Shown: positions 31,160 to 42,228 of the stretch, piece after piece
Layout of the letters: each line of letters begins with the position of its first letter
How positions within the stretch are numbered: position 1 is the stretch's first letter
DNA from: Gordionus sp. m RMFG-2023
Lineage: Eukaryota; Nematomorpha; Gordioida; Chordodea; Parachordodidae
NCBI RefSeq assembly: GCF_954871325.1
Contig: NC_088776.1
Location: 18,848,052-18,912,051, forward strand
DNA length: 64,000 nucleotides
Reading direction: 5' to 3'
The notes under the pieces: generated by a model
What the model was told of the DNA's origin: nothing
What the model saw: the letters and a program-made list of their open reading frames with translations, nothing else
Database searches by the model: none
Program-made: the position numbers and the translations under genes

Positions 31160-34096
31160 ATGAAGGACACAAATGAAAATATGAATATGAAAGCTAGGGC
31201 GTTCCCTCCATGCGACGGGCAGGGTGTAGACCTCCATCCTGTGAAAAATAAAGTAAAGGTCAAAGCAAAGAAGACAAGACTGGCAAGTTTGAATATTGGG
31301 ACGCTTAAAGGTAAGACGAGAGAATTGGCATCAATGTTGAACAGGAGAAAAGTTGATATAGCGTGCATACAAGAGACGAAATGGAAAGGACAGAAAACTT
31401 TGATGATTGGAGATGGGTATAAATTGTACTATAATGGACTTGTTAGCAATAGGAACGGTGTCGGCATCATCCTCAGCCAAGACCTAATATCTTCAGTAGT
31501 AGAAGTCAACAGGATCTCTGATAGACTAATGAAGATAAAACTCTGCATTGGTCAATCAATAATACACATCCTATCAGTATATGCTCCTCAAACGGGTTGC
31601 AAGGAAGAAGAGAAAGATGACTTTAGAGCTATCCTTGATGAAGCTGTAATGGAAATCCCTAAGGATGACCTAGTCATAATTGGTGGTGACTTAAATGCGC
31701 ATGTGGGGAAAGCAAGAGATAGCTACAAAAGGCATCATGGTGGTTTTGGATACGGAGAAAGAAATGATGAAGGAGAGCACGTACTGAAATTTGCGCAAGC
31801 CTTCGACCTTGCCTTAACCAACACCTACTATAGGAAAAAAGACAGTCATTTAATAACATATGAAAGTGGTACTAGGAAAACACAGATAGATTACATGCTA
31901 ATCTCTCGCAGAAGATTAAAAGATGTAATAGACTGCAAAGTCATCCCAGGAGAAGATATCGCCGCGCAACACAAGCTACTAATCATGGATTTACAAATCT
32001 CAAATAAATCCACTCAAAATAAGATAAAACTGGAACCATGCATCAAATGGGGCAAATTAAAAACAATGACAGATGCCTTTGCAATCAATGCAAACATTGA
32101 AACAATAAATTGCTCACAAGTCAGTGAAAAAATCTGGACAGACCTTTCATTCAGATTAATAGACACTGCAAAATCGACGCTAGGCTTGACAAGAGGAGGC
32201 AACAAATCACACAAGGAACTATGGTGGTGGAATCAAGAGGTACAAATCACTATACAGGAGAAAAAAGCCCTTTATAAAATATGGTACAAATCCAAAAATG
32301 CAGATGACAAGTCAAGATACAAAAACTCCAAGAGATTAGCTACAAAGGCGGTGGCTAGGGCCGAATCTATGGCATACGATGACATGTACGAAGATCTACA
32401 TACCAAAGAAGGGCAAAATAAAATATACAGATTAGCCAAACAGCGAGAAAAGAACTCTAGGGATATAAACGGAGCTCCGAAAGTAATCAAAAATAAAGAT
32501 GGGAAATTGATAATAAAGGAAAAAGAAATAATGAATAGATGGAAAGAATATTTTCAGGAGCTTCTCAACTTTAATTCCCACATATTGCATCTCGACGAAC
32601 ACTCCCCTTGTCAAAACCTTGTACAACCTATAACAGAACAAGAAATAATCACATGCCTCAAGCATATGAAAAACAACAAAGCTAGGGGTCCAGACGATAT
32701 TCCAATAGAAAGCCTTAAAGCGCTAGGAGATGATGGAATACATCTCCTCACAAATCTGTACAATAAAATACTTGGAAATGAAGAGGTCCCCCAAAAATGG
32801 AGGCAGAGCTATCTAGTTCCTATCTTCAAAAATAAAGGGGATCCACACAATTGTCAAAATTACAGGCCCATAAAACTAATGTCACACTGTCTAAAACTAT
32901 ACGAAAAAATAATAGAAAAAAGATTAAGAGATATAATCGAAATAGGAGAGACACAGTTTGGCTTTATGCCTGGAAGATCAACAACCGATGCTATCCATGC
33001 AATTAGGCAAATGAGTGAAAAATACAGGGAAAAGAACAAAAAGCTACACATGGTCTTTCTCGATCTAGAAAAGGCCTTCGATAGAATCCCAAGAAAACTT
33101 ATCTGGTGGGCGCTACGCCACAAAAAAGTTCCCGAAAAATATATAAGAATAATACAGGATATGTATATGGGACATACAACAATGGTCCGTAGCACAACAG
33201 GTACTTCAGCAGGCTTCACAATAGCCGAAGGAGTTCATCAAGGGTCGGCTCTCAGCCCACTTCTCTTCATTACAGTAATAGATGTATTAGCACAGTCTAT
33301 ACCTCAAACAGTCCCGTGGAATATGATATTTGCAGATGATATTGTAATACTTGCCGAATCCAAGGATGAAATGAAAGAAAGGTTAGTGAATTGGATAAAT
33401 ATCCTAGAAACGCACGGATTAAAAGTAAATAGAGAAAAGACGGAGTATATGGTGATAGGAGGAGATGAAACGGAGAGTATTGATATAAATGATTGGCAGA
33501 TATCCGCAATTGAAAGCTGCAAATATTTGGGCTCCACTATACAAACAAACGGCACAATAGAAAAAGAGATAAAGAATAAGATTAATCAAGGGTGGTTAAA
33601 GTGGAGATCTTTATCTGGAGTGCTATTTGACAAAAGAATCCCACACAAATTAAAGGGAAAAATTTACAGTTCCATAGTACAACCAACTATTCTATATAGT
33701 TCGGAAACATGGCCAACCAAAGAATCAGACGAGAGAAGTCTACAAACTATGGAGATGAGAATGCTGAGGATGATTGCTGGGGTAACAAGAAAGGATAAGG
33801 TGCGCAGTACAAGAATACTAAATAGTTTAAAGGTAGTGCCCATTAAGACTAAGTTAATGGTAAACAGACTTAGGTGGTATGGGCACACAATGAGAAGGCC
33901 TATGAACTACATAGGAAATAAAGTTGAAAGATTGGAAGTGATGGGCAAACGTAAAAGAGGAAGGCCAAAACTTCAATGGGGCCATAAAGTTAGAGCCAAT
34001 ATAAAGAAGTATAAAATAGATAAAAGAGATTGTACGAATAACATAAAGTGGAGAGAGATGTTGAAGGAGCTTACCACCAGAAAAGGTGAAAGCTAA
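31160..34096 (+). CDS. LINE endonuclease-reverse transcriptase polyprotein
   Basis: 978 codons, intact. It would nick target DNA and reverse-transcribe the element RNA at the nick. The N-terminal apurinic-like endonuclease (about residues 40-280) has every expected box: LNIGT (Asn45), QETKW (Glu72), VYAPQ (Tyr141), GGDLNAH (Asp177, Asn179), TQIDYMLIS (Asp244) and QHKLLIMDL (His271). Reverse transcriptase (about 500-800) has NYRPI, QFGFMPGRSTTDAI, VFLDLEKAFDRIP (Asp635), GVHQGSALSPLLF, the catalytic FADD (724-727), GLKVNREKTEYM and CKYLGSTI. The C-terminus has the RTE/CFDP2-like tail LRWYGHTMRR and KRKRGRPKLQW. The ATG at 31160 precedes the endonuclease by about 40 mostly basic residues. The stop nearly touches the A-rich tail. 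It is probably functional or recently so. Confidence 0.93.
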   Translation: MKDTNENMNMKARAFPPCDGQGVDLHPVKNKVKVKAKKTRLASLNIGTLKGKTRELASMLNRRKVDIACIQETKWKGQKTLMIGDGYKLYYNGLVSNRNGVGIILSQDLISSVVEVNRISDRLMKIKLCIGQSIIHILSVYAPQTGCKEEEKDDFRAILDEAVMEIPKDDLVIIGGDLNAHVGKARDSYKRHHGGFGYGERNDEGEHVLKFAQAFDLALTNTYYRKKDSHLITYESGTRKTQIDYMLISRRRLKDVIDCKVIPGEDIAAQHKLLIMDLQISNKSTQNKIKLEPCIKWGKLKTMTDAFAINANIETINCSQVSEKIWTDLSFRLIDTAKSTLGLTRGGNKSHKELWWWNQEVQITIQEKKALYKIWYKSKNADDKSRYKNSKRLATKAVARAESMAYDDMYEDLHTKEGQNKIYRLAKQREKNSRDINGAPKVIKNKDGKLIIKEKEIMNRWKEYFQELLNFNSHILHLDEHSPCQNLVQPITEQEIITCLKHMKNNKARGPDDIPIESLKALGDDGIHLLTNLYNKILGNEEVPQKWRQSYLVPIFKNKGDPHNCQNYRPIKLMSHCLKLYEKIIEKRLRDIIEIGETQFGFMPGRSTTDAIHAIRQMSEKYREKNKKLHMVFLDLEKAFDRIPRKLIWWALRHKKVPEKYIRIIQDMYMGHTTMVRSTTGTSAGFTIAEGVHQGSALSPLLFITVIDVLAQSIPQTVPWNMIFADDIVILAESKDEMKERLVNWINILETHGLKVNREKTEYMVIGGDETESIDINDWQISAIESCKYLGSTIQTNGTIEKEIKNKINQGWLKWRSLSGVLFDKRIPHKLKGKIYSSIVQPTILYSSETWPTKESDERSLQTMEMRMLRMIAGVTRKDKVRSTRILNSLKVVPIKTKLMVNRLRWYGHTMRRPMNYIGNKVERLEVMGKRKRGRPKLQWGHKVRANIKKYKIDKRDCTNNIKWREMLKELTTRKGES

Positions 34097-34113
34097 AAAG
34101 AAGAAAAAAAAAA

Positions 34114-34127
34114 AATTTCAAGAATAA
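34114..34127 (+). repeat. 3' target-site duplication of the LINE
   Basis: AATTTCAAGAATAA directly after the A-rich tail. Confidence 0.9.
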
Positions 34128-35171
34128 CCATAAAATTATCTATTAAATTAATTTTTCTAACCATAATTTACCCAATTATAAACTAATGACTATGCAGTTT
34201 AAACCTAATTTATATCTTTTGTTAATATAAAAATAATAATAAAAAACTATAGGTCCAATCCTGTATCAAATTTTTAAACACAACTTTAGTAGTAAAGGCT
34301 TCTGATTTATACATTAACCAAGTAATTTGAGAAAATTTGCAAATTTATGATAAGAATAAAAAGATGTAAAGATTTTTTAAAAATATATAAATTTATAATT
34401 ATATGTATTAAACTAAAATTCAACTTGTCTGTTATTTAAAAATAACTTCCAAAATAAATCTAACCTTATAATATATTCTGATTTGTTTATTATTTTTTAA
34501 AATATTACAAGATTAAGTAATATTTTTATCAATTAATTTGGCATCCCTGTAAATAAGGTTATATCAAATATATTTTTATTACTTACCAACTTGACCCACT
34601 TATAATAATGATAGTTATTATATTTATATTTTGTGGAAATAAAATGAACAATTCATTATTAACATATTTTCGTTATAACATCTTCGTAAAATTTATCAAT
34701 TCGTTTTGATGTATGGGCAAAAAAAAAGCATATAGCGTACGACTGTCATCCCCCGTTCTGTGCAGAGACAAACACTAATCATATTTTGGCACAACCATTT
34801 CATTCTAACTCTAATGAGTAGGCTGAGAGATAAGTTGTCATTATTAAAAAATTTTTAAAAAGGATAAATATGAAAGAAGCGAGGATTAGATCGCCATCCC
34901 AAAGAACACAAGAATATAGAATGCCAGATAGGCTAAATAAAATGGTGGGCAGGATGGTATCCATAATAAATATAAATTATGGGAGAAGGGTATAATAATA
35001 AGTAATAGATTAAATCGCATCCAGTTTGAAAACAGAGGGCATAAGATGCAAGTAAGATAATGAATCATGCAGTACATAAAAGGGAATATAAGGAAATCCA
35101 GATTATAATGGAATCAAGATAGTCAATGAGTATTTACACGTTCATAGTTTAAGTATTTAAACGGAAGTTCA
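34128..35171. other. AT-rich spacer, nothing recognised
   Basis: No coding frame, paired ends or repeat was recognised. Confidence 0.5.
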
Positions 35172-35532
35172 ATCAATCCCAGGGACCCGAACCTTTATTT
35201 ATAGCAATTCAGTTTGGTTACGGTTCAATATATAAAAATTATTAATTGTTACGGTTCTTAAGAATAAATTTATAAAGCTTCGGTTATATAAATAAAATTT
35301 AAAATTATTTTTATTGAAGCAATGATTTAATTATGAATTTTATTTATTAAAATTTTTTACCATCATTCAAGTTATTATATTGTTTATTTATAAAACAGAT
35401 GAAATTAATTAATTATTATTATAAGTATATCTATGAATAATATATAATATAAGAAATATATATGAATGAACCATAACTCTGTATAAGAATTTATTAATGA
35501 GTTTTTATCGATTTTAATCCTGATCATAGAAT

Positions 35533-35832
35533 TTAAAAATTGCTTAATAAAAAATTATGGCTAGATTTCATATTGATGGCAAAATAAAAGATTTGGAAAG
35601 CTTTAATTTTTATAGTTGAAGATTCTTTATCTTTAGAATGTTGCCTTTGAATATGCCCGTCCAAATTAGCTTCATGGACACCTTTAAGTATGATTTTGCA
35701 TTTATCTATATTACAGGCAGATTTATTTAAAAGAATATAAATAAAAAAGTAACGGACTGGGTTAACTCTGGTGAGCACATTTAATTTTTCTTCTAAAGGA
35801 AAATAAAATAAATTTTTATATATTATCAACAT
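35533..35832 (-). pseudogene. BED-type zinc finger fragment of a transposase
   Basis: The open frame contains SACNIDKCKIILKGVHEANL followed by DGHIQRQHSKD. Cys and Cys, a 'G.H..NL' spacer, then His-x4-His is the BED finger pattern that begins many hAT transposases and binds the transposon ends. Little of a catalytic core follows; only about 350 bp remain before the transposon's left end. It is therefore a truncated relic, or the gene ran outward from a rearranged copy. Confidence 0.55.
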
Positions 35833-36262
35833 AAATACAATAAAATATATGAGGTCAGAAATAATTATTCTAAAATTATGATATTGATAAATTAATTAGA
35901 ATTCACAATCAATTTGTAAAGTCATATCACATCATATGAATATTATTTTAGTTAAAGATTTACAATTCTTCACATCTAGGAAATAATATAGAAAACAGAT
36001 TTGAACAACTTTGCAAATACTTGTATTTCAAAACAACACAGAATCTTTTTTTCATAATAAAGGTTATAAAAATACGATTACTTAAAAATATACTCAAATG
36101 CCAAAATTCTATAAATAATATATAAATAAAATAACCTTATAAATTTAGTCATTTATAAATTTATATGAGAATAATAGTCCTTCTATCACTACTCTTGAGT
36201 AGGTGGTGATATTATACTCAAATTAATTAAATATGCAACTAAATAAAAAATCCACTGTTGTA

Positions 36263-37204
36263 GGGGGACCGGGGTAAAGCCATTGACGGTGTAACAATGT
36301 TAACGCAAGTAACTTCTCAACTCTTGAGCATAAAGACTTTAAATTTGGTGTAAAGATGTATTTTTATATCAAATTTATTACCTATGTTCATCTTTTGTAG
36401 ATCTTTCTCGGTTTGACATATTTTGCCAAACAACCATTTTTTACCCCAAAATAAAAATAACTCTGTTTTTTTCTTTTAACAAAATATATTACAACGCAGA
36501 ATTTAAAATTTTGCATACATTTTCCTTAAAGCTATAGCTATGAAATAAAATTTATCCGAAGTTTTTAGCATAACTAGAAGTCACGCAATAACGATTTACA
36601 CAATATATATATTATCTTGGGGTAAAGATGCTATAGGTAAAACGGTTAAAATGTTGAATCTGATTTAAGCTGTAAAAAGATAATTTTTTAAATATTAAAA
36701 TCTACACCATAGATAAAGATACTTCTTTGCAAAAAAGAACAATAATAAATAGTTTGTGTGTTATTTAGAATGAAATTTTATGAATAGTTGCAAAGGAGAA
36801 GAATAATTGAAATGTACGATGTGCCTAAAATGGGAACTTATAAAATTTATTTTTGATATAATTTTTTACATTTCAGTATTGAATTGATTATTTTATATTA
36901 AAAGTGTGAATGATGTCAAAATTGCAATATTTTGTTCAATTAAACAATATAGTTATGTTCAATTTTATTTTAACCCAGATAGCCACCTTACCCTGGGTTT
37001 GGGGTAAAATGGCAAAAATGGCAAAAATGGCAGACTTCACATAAATCATGGCGGCTTCTCAAGTATTATAAGTAGAGAGTAGCTACACTTTTTTTTATTT
37101 TGCAGATAAGGGATTTGACTACTTATAAATATATAATTTGTTGTTGTTTGTATATCAAAATATTATGGTAATATGCAAATACCAATCGTTTACCCCTGTC
37201 TGTT
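36263..37204 (+). mobile_element. Pogo-like element, copy A
   Basis: Starts GGGGGACCGGGGTAAAG after a TA and ends near CGTTTACCCCTGTCTG before TTTA. The interior is collinear with copies B (39992) and C (51405): AACAATGTTAACGC, TTTAAATTTGGTGTAAAGATG and others. A remnant of the zinc-finger coding part (LKCTMCLKWE) is visible near 36810. It is deleted, has no working transposase, and is nested in the CAGGGACC hAT element. Confidence 0.75.
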
Positions 37205-37825
37205 TAAAATTAAGCCTTTTTTAAGATATTGTATCTATATTATTTATTCAATAAGAGAAGAGTAACTTTGTTATATAGAATTTACTTTTATATCAACAAG
37301 AAAACAGATTAACTTTTTATTATTGATAATTGACTTTTTTATATCAATAATTGATTTACTATTCATCGTATTGGAATTTTTATATATTCTTATTAAATTA
37401 ATTATAGTTGAACTAAGCTAATCCCATCATCTACAAATTGTTTATTTAGATATTTTACATAGAGAAAAAATATGAATATGGCTTTAATACTATATATGCA
37501 GTTAAAGATTTTAAGTTATAGCGAAAAAATTAATACATACTTATTAAGGATAAGATTTTGATAATTTAATAATTATAAAATGAATTGACACATTAAAACG
37601 ACATGGATATGGTAAAATATGCAATACCACAAAAAAATAAATGTAAACAAAATGTAAAATATTTATTTTATTTAGGTAGAAACCGGTTTAACTTCATTTA
37701 TAAAGGTTCTTTTTACTCCTTCAAAAAATTATTATATCGGATCAATTACGACTGTTCAGATATTTAAAAAGGTTTATAAAGGTTTAGCGTTTTATTTTTG
37801 TTCACTCCAGGTCCCTGATCAAGCC

Positions 37826-38261
37826 ACCTTTTAGGTATGTGGAGATGGACTATGATATACAATCTGGCCATATTTGAACGATGATGGCGATCAAGCTAAG
37901 TTTATATATTGACGATAATGTTCAATCAATCTAATGTTCACATATATATAGACTATGAGAGTAAACGCAAACAATACTTATGTATGTGAATTATGATTAA
38001 AAGACTTTAAGAAATAAAACAATCAGGCTGACAACCAATGACGTAAAATAAACATAGGAATTTAATTTTAAACATTATGTACTATATGCACAATTCATTT
38101 ATATTATATTGCGATATTTATTTTTTTTTAATATAAAGCGCTTAGTTATAGGTGGTGATTTATATTTATTTGTTTTCAAATACAGTGTTGTTTTAAATAC
38201 AGTATTGTTTTCAGTGTTGTTTTTTAATATAAATATAAACTTGTTCCCTTCACTAGGTATT
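37826..38261. other. AT-rich spacer, nothing recognised
   Basis: No gene, repeat or transposon end was recognised. Confidence 0.5.
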
Positions 38262-39640
38262 CAGAGTTGTTTAAGTAGCGCGCTACTTTTTTTCCAATTA
38301 TTAATTTTTTAGCGCGATACTTAGCTACTTTTTAAAATTATAATGAATTAACTATAAACATGAAAATTTAAATCTAATATCATAATTAATATGATTTATT
38401 ACTTAATTTTGAAAATGAAATTTATTTCATTTGTATTATAAACCTTAATCATCTCACCAGGTGTAAATTATTTAAAATGTCATAGAAAATGAATATCCAA
38501 ATGTCAGACAATTATAATATTAATGAAGTGGAAGGTACCATGGAAAATAATGTTATTGATAACAATAATACACATTTTTCATTTTGCAAAATTTGAAAAT
38601 TTTTTTAAATTGCTGTAAAAACAAAAGATGGCTACAAACTTATTTGTTTAAAATGTAAAAAAAATATATCCTCAACCTAAAGGTAATTGTCATTTTTAAA
38701 TTCTAACAGTATTTATTTTATAAGAATGTACATGGCATCAGTTTTAAATAGATAGAAAAAACGTCTTAATAATTTTAGGGGGAAACTACATCCAAAAAAA
38801 CCAATTCAATTCAAGCTAAATTGATTAATAATATTGCACAGGTCAATATTTTTCAGATACTGGCTGATAAAGTCATTGTCGATTTTATCATTGATAGAGC
38901 TCAGTCAATGTCCTTGGTTGATAATCCATCATTTATTATGATAATTTAAGCTCTATCCCTGGTACAACAATTTTATGTAACCAGACACTAATGATTAAAA
39001 TAGCAGATAACTTTGAAGTGATAAAAGTTTCTCTAACAGCAGAGTTGTCAGAGATATCCAATATATGTACCACGGCGGATATTTTGACACATAACAGAAG
39101 GTAAAAATTTATTTATATTTAATATGATATTAATATTTTTAGAGCTTATTTAGGAATCAGAGGCCATTGGTTAGACCCTAAGACTTTAAAAAGAAAATCT
39201 GTAGCATTAGCCCTCAAAAAATAATAGGATGTCAGACATAATGTAATTTCAAATAAAATTTATGATTCATCCCAATTTTAAACTAAACTGGCTATATATC
39301 AATTCCGATGATGCTAAAGATCAACGTGATAGGCTCATGGTAAAGCTGAATAGTCTCATTCCAAACAAAGATACCCTAGTTATAACCACAAAAACGACTT
39401 TCACTGATAATTTTTTTAAAAAGGATACTGATATAATAGAAAATCCTCTAGACGCGTTTTTTAAATCCAAAAATACTCAAATGAGTATTTTTTATAATTT
39501 TTCTTATATGATAAATATAAATATGTATATAAAATTTAAAACTGCCTTACCCTCAAGTGCTAGTGTTAAGAAATAATTTAGTTAGGCGAAACTTATACTT
39601 TCTGATCGTATAGAAATGATTTTATTATTAAAATGCAATA
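38262..39640 (+). mobile_element. hAT transposon, decayed, with recognisable transposase
   Basis: A hAT-style left end CAGAGTTGTTTAAGTAGC lies at 38262, with a subterminal repeat (AGCGCGCTAC / AGCGCGATAC). A transposase gene in several exons follows on the plus strand (38488-39640). No matching right end or 8-bp target duplication was found, so the right boundary is only where homology to transposase stops. Confidence 0.65.
38488..39640 (+). pseudogene. hAT transposase pseudogene with introns
   Basis: Starts at an ATG (MNIQMSDNYNINEVEGT). Parts in order: a BED-finger-like stretch (TKDGYKLICLKCKKN); a likely intron at 38683-38778; the hAT 'IDRAQSMSLVDNPSF' region and the LVPGTTIL-like stretch; TTADI at the start of the core; a 42-nt intron at 39101-39142 (GTAAAA...TTTTTAG); AYLGIRGHWLDPKTLKRKSV; then HPNFKLNWLYINSDDAKDQR and the C-terminal TALPSSASV followed by FS.AKLILSDR. 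These are the standard hAT landmarks, including 'sSA..ERlFS.a..i'. Scattered stops and shifts break it, and the middle of the catalytic core is absent. It cannot encode an active enzyme. Confidence 0.75.
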
Positions 39641-40549
39641 AAATAAATAAAAAATTAATATTACCATAAATAGTTATTTTTATTACATAAATTATAGTAT
39701 TTTTACATATTTTTTTTATAATCAAAACTAACTATATTTAAATATTTATAAATATTGATTTTTATGTATTTTATACAGATTTTATTTACTTTTATATTAA
39801 GGGATAAAGGATCATTATCATATTTGGGAGAATGTATATATTTTCCATATTCTGATATATAAAAATTTTGAATATTGGATTTGTGAAGTGATTTTATGTT
39901 ATAATAAAGGAATAAAGACAATTAGGATTACATCATCATTATAAGGTAAATGTATATAAATTCAAGAGTTTCGAACAGAGTTGGGCAAGTAGGGGAGACC
40001 GGGTAAAGCAATTGACGGGGTAACAATGTAAACGCAAATAACTTTTTAACCCTTGAGCACAAAGATTTTAAATTTGGTTTGAAGATGTATTTTTATATCT
40101 AATTTCTTACCTATGTTCATCTTTTAAAAAACTTACCTGGTTTAATATATTTTGTCAAAAAACATTTTTACCCAAAAAATATAAAAATCATTCTCTAGTA
40201 TATTTTGCTTTTAGTAAAATATACATATCCTCAGGATTTAAAATATGGCATACATGTTCCTTAATGTATTAGCTATAAAATAAAATTTATCTGACATTTA
40301 TAGTAATAATAGCAGTCACGCAATAACGATATTTATAATATATGTCCCCTTGGGGTAAAGCTGTTATGGGTAAAACGGTTAAAATATATAATTGTTCACA
40401 TTAAATTTTTCATTCATTCATTTATTATAATTTTTATTGTATCAATCAAATAATGAGAAATTATAAAGAAAAACCAAATTCAGAGATGTAAGTAAAATAG
40501 ATGAAGCCATAAAATTAAAAATAACAGTAACACTTCATTGAATATGTCT

Positions 40550-40730
40550 GCTAAAAGATATAAAATACCTTATACAACATTGAGAAGTAAATATAAAATT
40601 GGTATTAAAAGTTCAGATCATAAACAAATATTTACAAATTAAGAAGAATCTAGATTGTGTGATTACATATTAGAAGCAAGTAGGTCTTTTATGGGATTAA
40701 CCCCTAAACACGTAATTAAATTATATTGTT
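40550..40730 (+). pseudogene. Pogo transposase N-terminal HTH remnant
   Basis: One frame reads AKRYKIPYTTLRSKYKIGIK, SSDHKQIFTN, a stop, then EESRLCDYILEASRSFMGLT and PKHVIKLYC. This is the psq/CENP-B-like HTH start of pogo-family transposases ('A..y.iP..TL......G....F...eE..L..yi......g.gLt...v'). The element's ends and TA duplication support the same family. Confidence 0.7.
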
Positions 40731-40858
40731 TGTATTTGAATTAAATATTAATTAATAAATATATTATATATTTCAATTGAGCATTACTAATAAAGTTACC
40801 AAATCAATATTGAAATTAGAAATTATTTTTTCAGAGAAGAAAAAAAAAGAATTGTTTA

Positions 40859-40996
40859 TGTGTTATTTGCAATAAAAACTATAAAAATAGTCGCGAGGAC
40901 GATGAATGGTTAAAATGTAGAATATGCCTTGAATGGGCACATTCTAAATGTGCTAATTAAGATAATTACTTTACATGTCCTTATTGTATTGATTAG
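40859..40996 (+). pseudogene. PHD-like zinc finger at the pogo C-terminus
   Basis: Reads CVICNKNYKNSREDDEWLKC, RICLEWAHSKCAN, an in-frame stop, then DNYFTCPYCID and a terminal stop. The spacing Cys-x2-Cys ... W..C..C..WAH..C ... F.C..C is that of a PHD or related cross-brace zinc finger. Several animal pogo-like transposases carry such a C-terminal finger. It is a relic, with one internal stop. Confidence 0.7.
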
Positions 40997-42015
40997 TGTG
41001 TAATAAAAATCATAAATATATCTTAAATTTGTAATATTTGTTAAATAAAACAATTAATATGTAGAATATTATTTTAACCACTTTACCCCAGTGCTTATCC
41101 ACTTTACCCTGTACCCAGGGTAAAATGGCGAAAATGAGTAGTTTGACATAACTAATCATAGCTCCTAAAATATTATAGGTAGAGGGCTACACTTTTTTTT
41201 ATCTTGTAGATGAGGGATGGGGCTATACATTGATCTATAATTTGTTGTGTTTGACACTTGTTTAAATTTTTTTATGGTGAATATGCAAAATATCGTTTTA
41301 CCCCGGTCTCCCCTACAGCGAATACTTGTATCTAAGATATATGGTACAATATCCTTTTGTATCTTGTACTCAGTTTCTCTTTAACATTTTTAGTAAAATA
41401 TTTATATATATATCTAAGATCCTTTATTCTGAAAAGAATCTCGCATCATTTTCATTTTCTGGACAAAAGATACAGATTCTTTTAATATGAATGTTTAAAA
41501 TTTACATCTCAGTATATCTTATTTTCTTCAGGAGTCTTGTATTAATTTCCTTTTTTTTTCCGCCTTTATGTTAACAATCAAAATTAGCTGGAAAATTTAC
41601 AACTTATATTAAGGTGGATAGATAAAAAATAACAACAACAAAGTGAAATAAGTAAAGATTATATATTTATATATAAATGGAATATATTACCAATTTCATG
41701 TAATATATTTTAATTTGTAGGATGATTAACACTCATATTTGTGAAGAAGAAGGTAGTTAAATTTAAATTATGGAAATAAGTTTACCTGAATCAAATTCTA
41801 ATCTTAAAATTTTAGAAGTTTTTTTTTTAAATAAATGTTAAAAAAGACAATGTACAGGCTGAATATAAAATCTAAATAAACAAAAAAAATGATAAAGGGT
41901 TCAACATAAATTTTGTTAAATAGGTTATCTTAAAATTTAAATTTACAATATTGTCTACCTTAAAAGCTTCCAAAGATGGTATGGGCAAAGATTTTAGAAA
42001 ATATATTCCTAAGAT

Positions 42016-42228
42016 ATGAATATAATGAGGCTTTTTTGGCATCAATATTACATCCATATTTTAAGAACTTGTAAGTCGGATGATAAAATAAACATACTTT
42101 CAAAATATATTATTAGAAGCCCTAAATGCATTACCAGAGTATATAATCAAGCTCAAACTATAACACCAATAGATTTGATATCTAATAAAGAAAATAATGA
42201 TTATTTTTCTATTGGTGAAAAATGTTGA
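42016..42228 (+). other. Short unrecognised open frame in a hAT element
   Basis: 70 codons (MNIMRLFWHQYYIHILRTCK...). Lies inside the CAGAGTTGGGCAAG element. No family was recognised; it may be transposase residue or chance. Confidence 0.2.

Larger units (their letters stand above)
30938..34113 (+). mobile_element. Full-length RTE-type LINE
   Basis: A complete non-LTR retrotransposon of about 3.2 kb with a perfect 14-bp target duplication AATTTCAAGAATAA (30924-30937 and 34114-34127). The order is a tRNA-like Pol III promoter head, a ~150-bp leader, one long ORF (31160-34096), then only about 17 bases of A-rich tail after the stop. The single ORF of endonuclease plus reverse transcriptase, the ~3.2-kb size and the very short 3' end agree with the RTE clade. 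Perfect duplications and an intact frame indicate recent insertion. The element is much less AT-rich than its surroundings. Confidence 0.93.
35180..37817. mobile_element. hAT-like transposon with CAGGGACC ends
   Basis: Terminal inverted repeat CAGGGACC on the left (35180) and GGTCCCTG on the right (to 37817). The 8-bp target duplication matches at seven of eight positions (ATCAATCC 35172-35179; ATCAAGCC 37818-37825). Subterminal GGTT-type words (GAACCTTTA, AAAGGTTTA) are repeated on both sides. It contains a BED-type zinc finger frame on the minus strand and a pogo-like element (36263-37204). The rest of the transposase is missing or unrecognisable. Confidence 0.7.
39992..41313 (+). mobile_element. 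Pogo-like element, copy B
   Basis: Inverted ends GGGGAGACCGGG(T)AAA and TTTTACCCCGGTCTCCCC are flanked by TA on each side, the target duplication of Tc1/mariner-pogo elements. The coding remnant on the plus strand has an N-terminal helix-turn-helix part like pogo/Tigger (RYKIPYTTLRSKYKIG, DYILEASRSFMGLTPKHV) and a C-terminal PHD-like zinc finger. The DDE core between them is deleted, so it cannot move without help. Confidence 0.85.

Noticed and set aside
31031-33888. Minus-strand frames opposite the LINE ORF
   Set aside because: Shadows of the plus-strand coding sequence with no domains.
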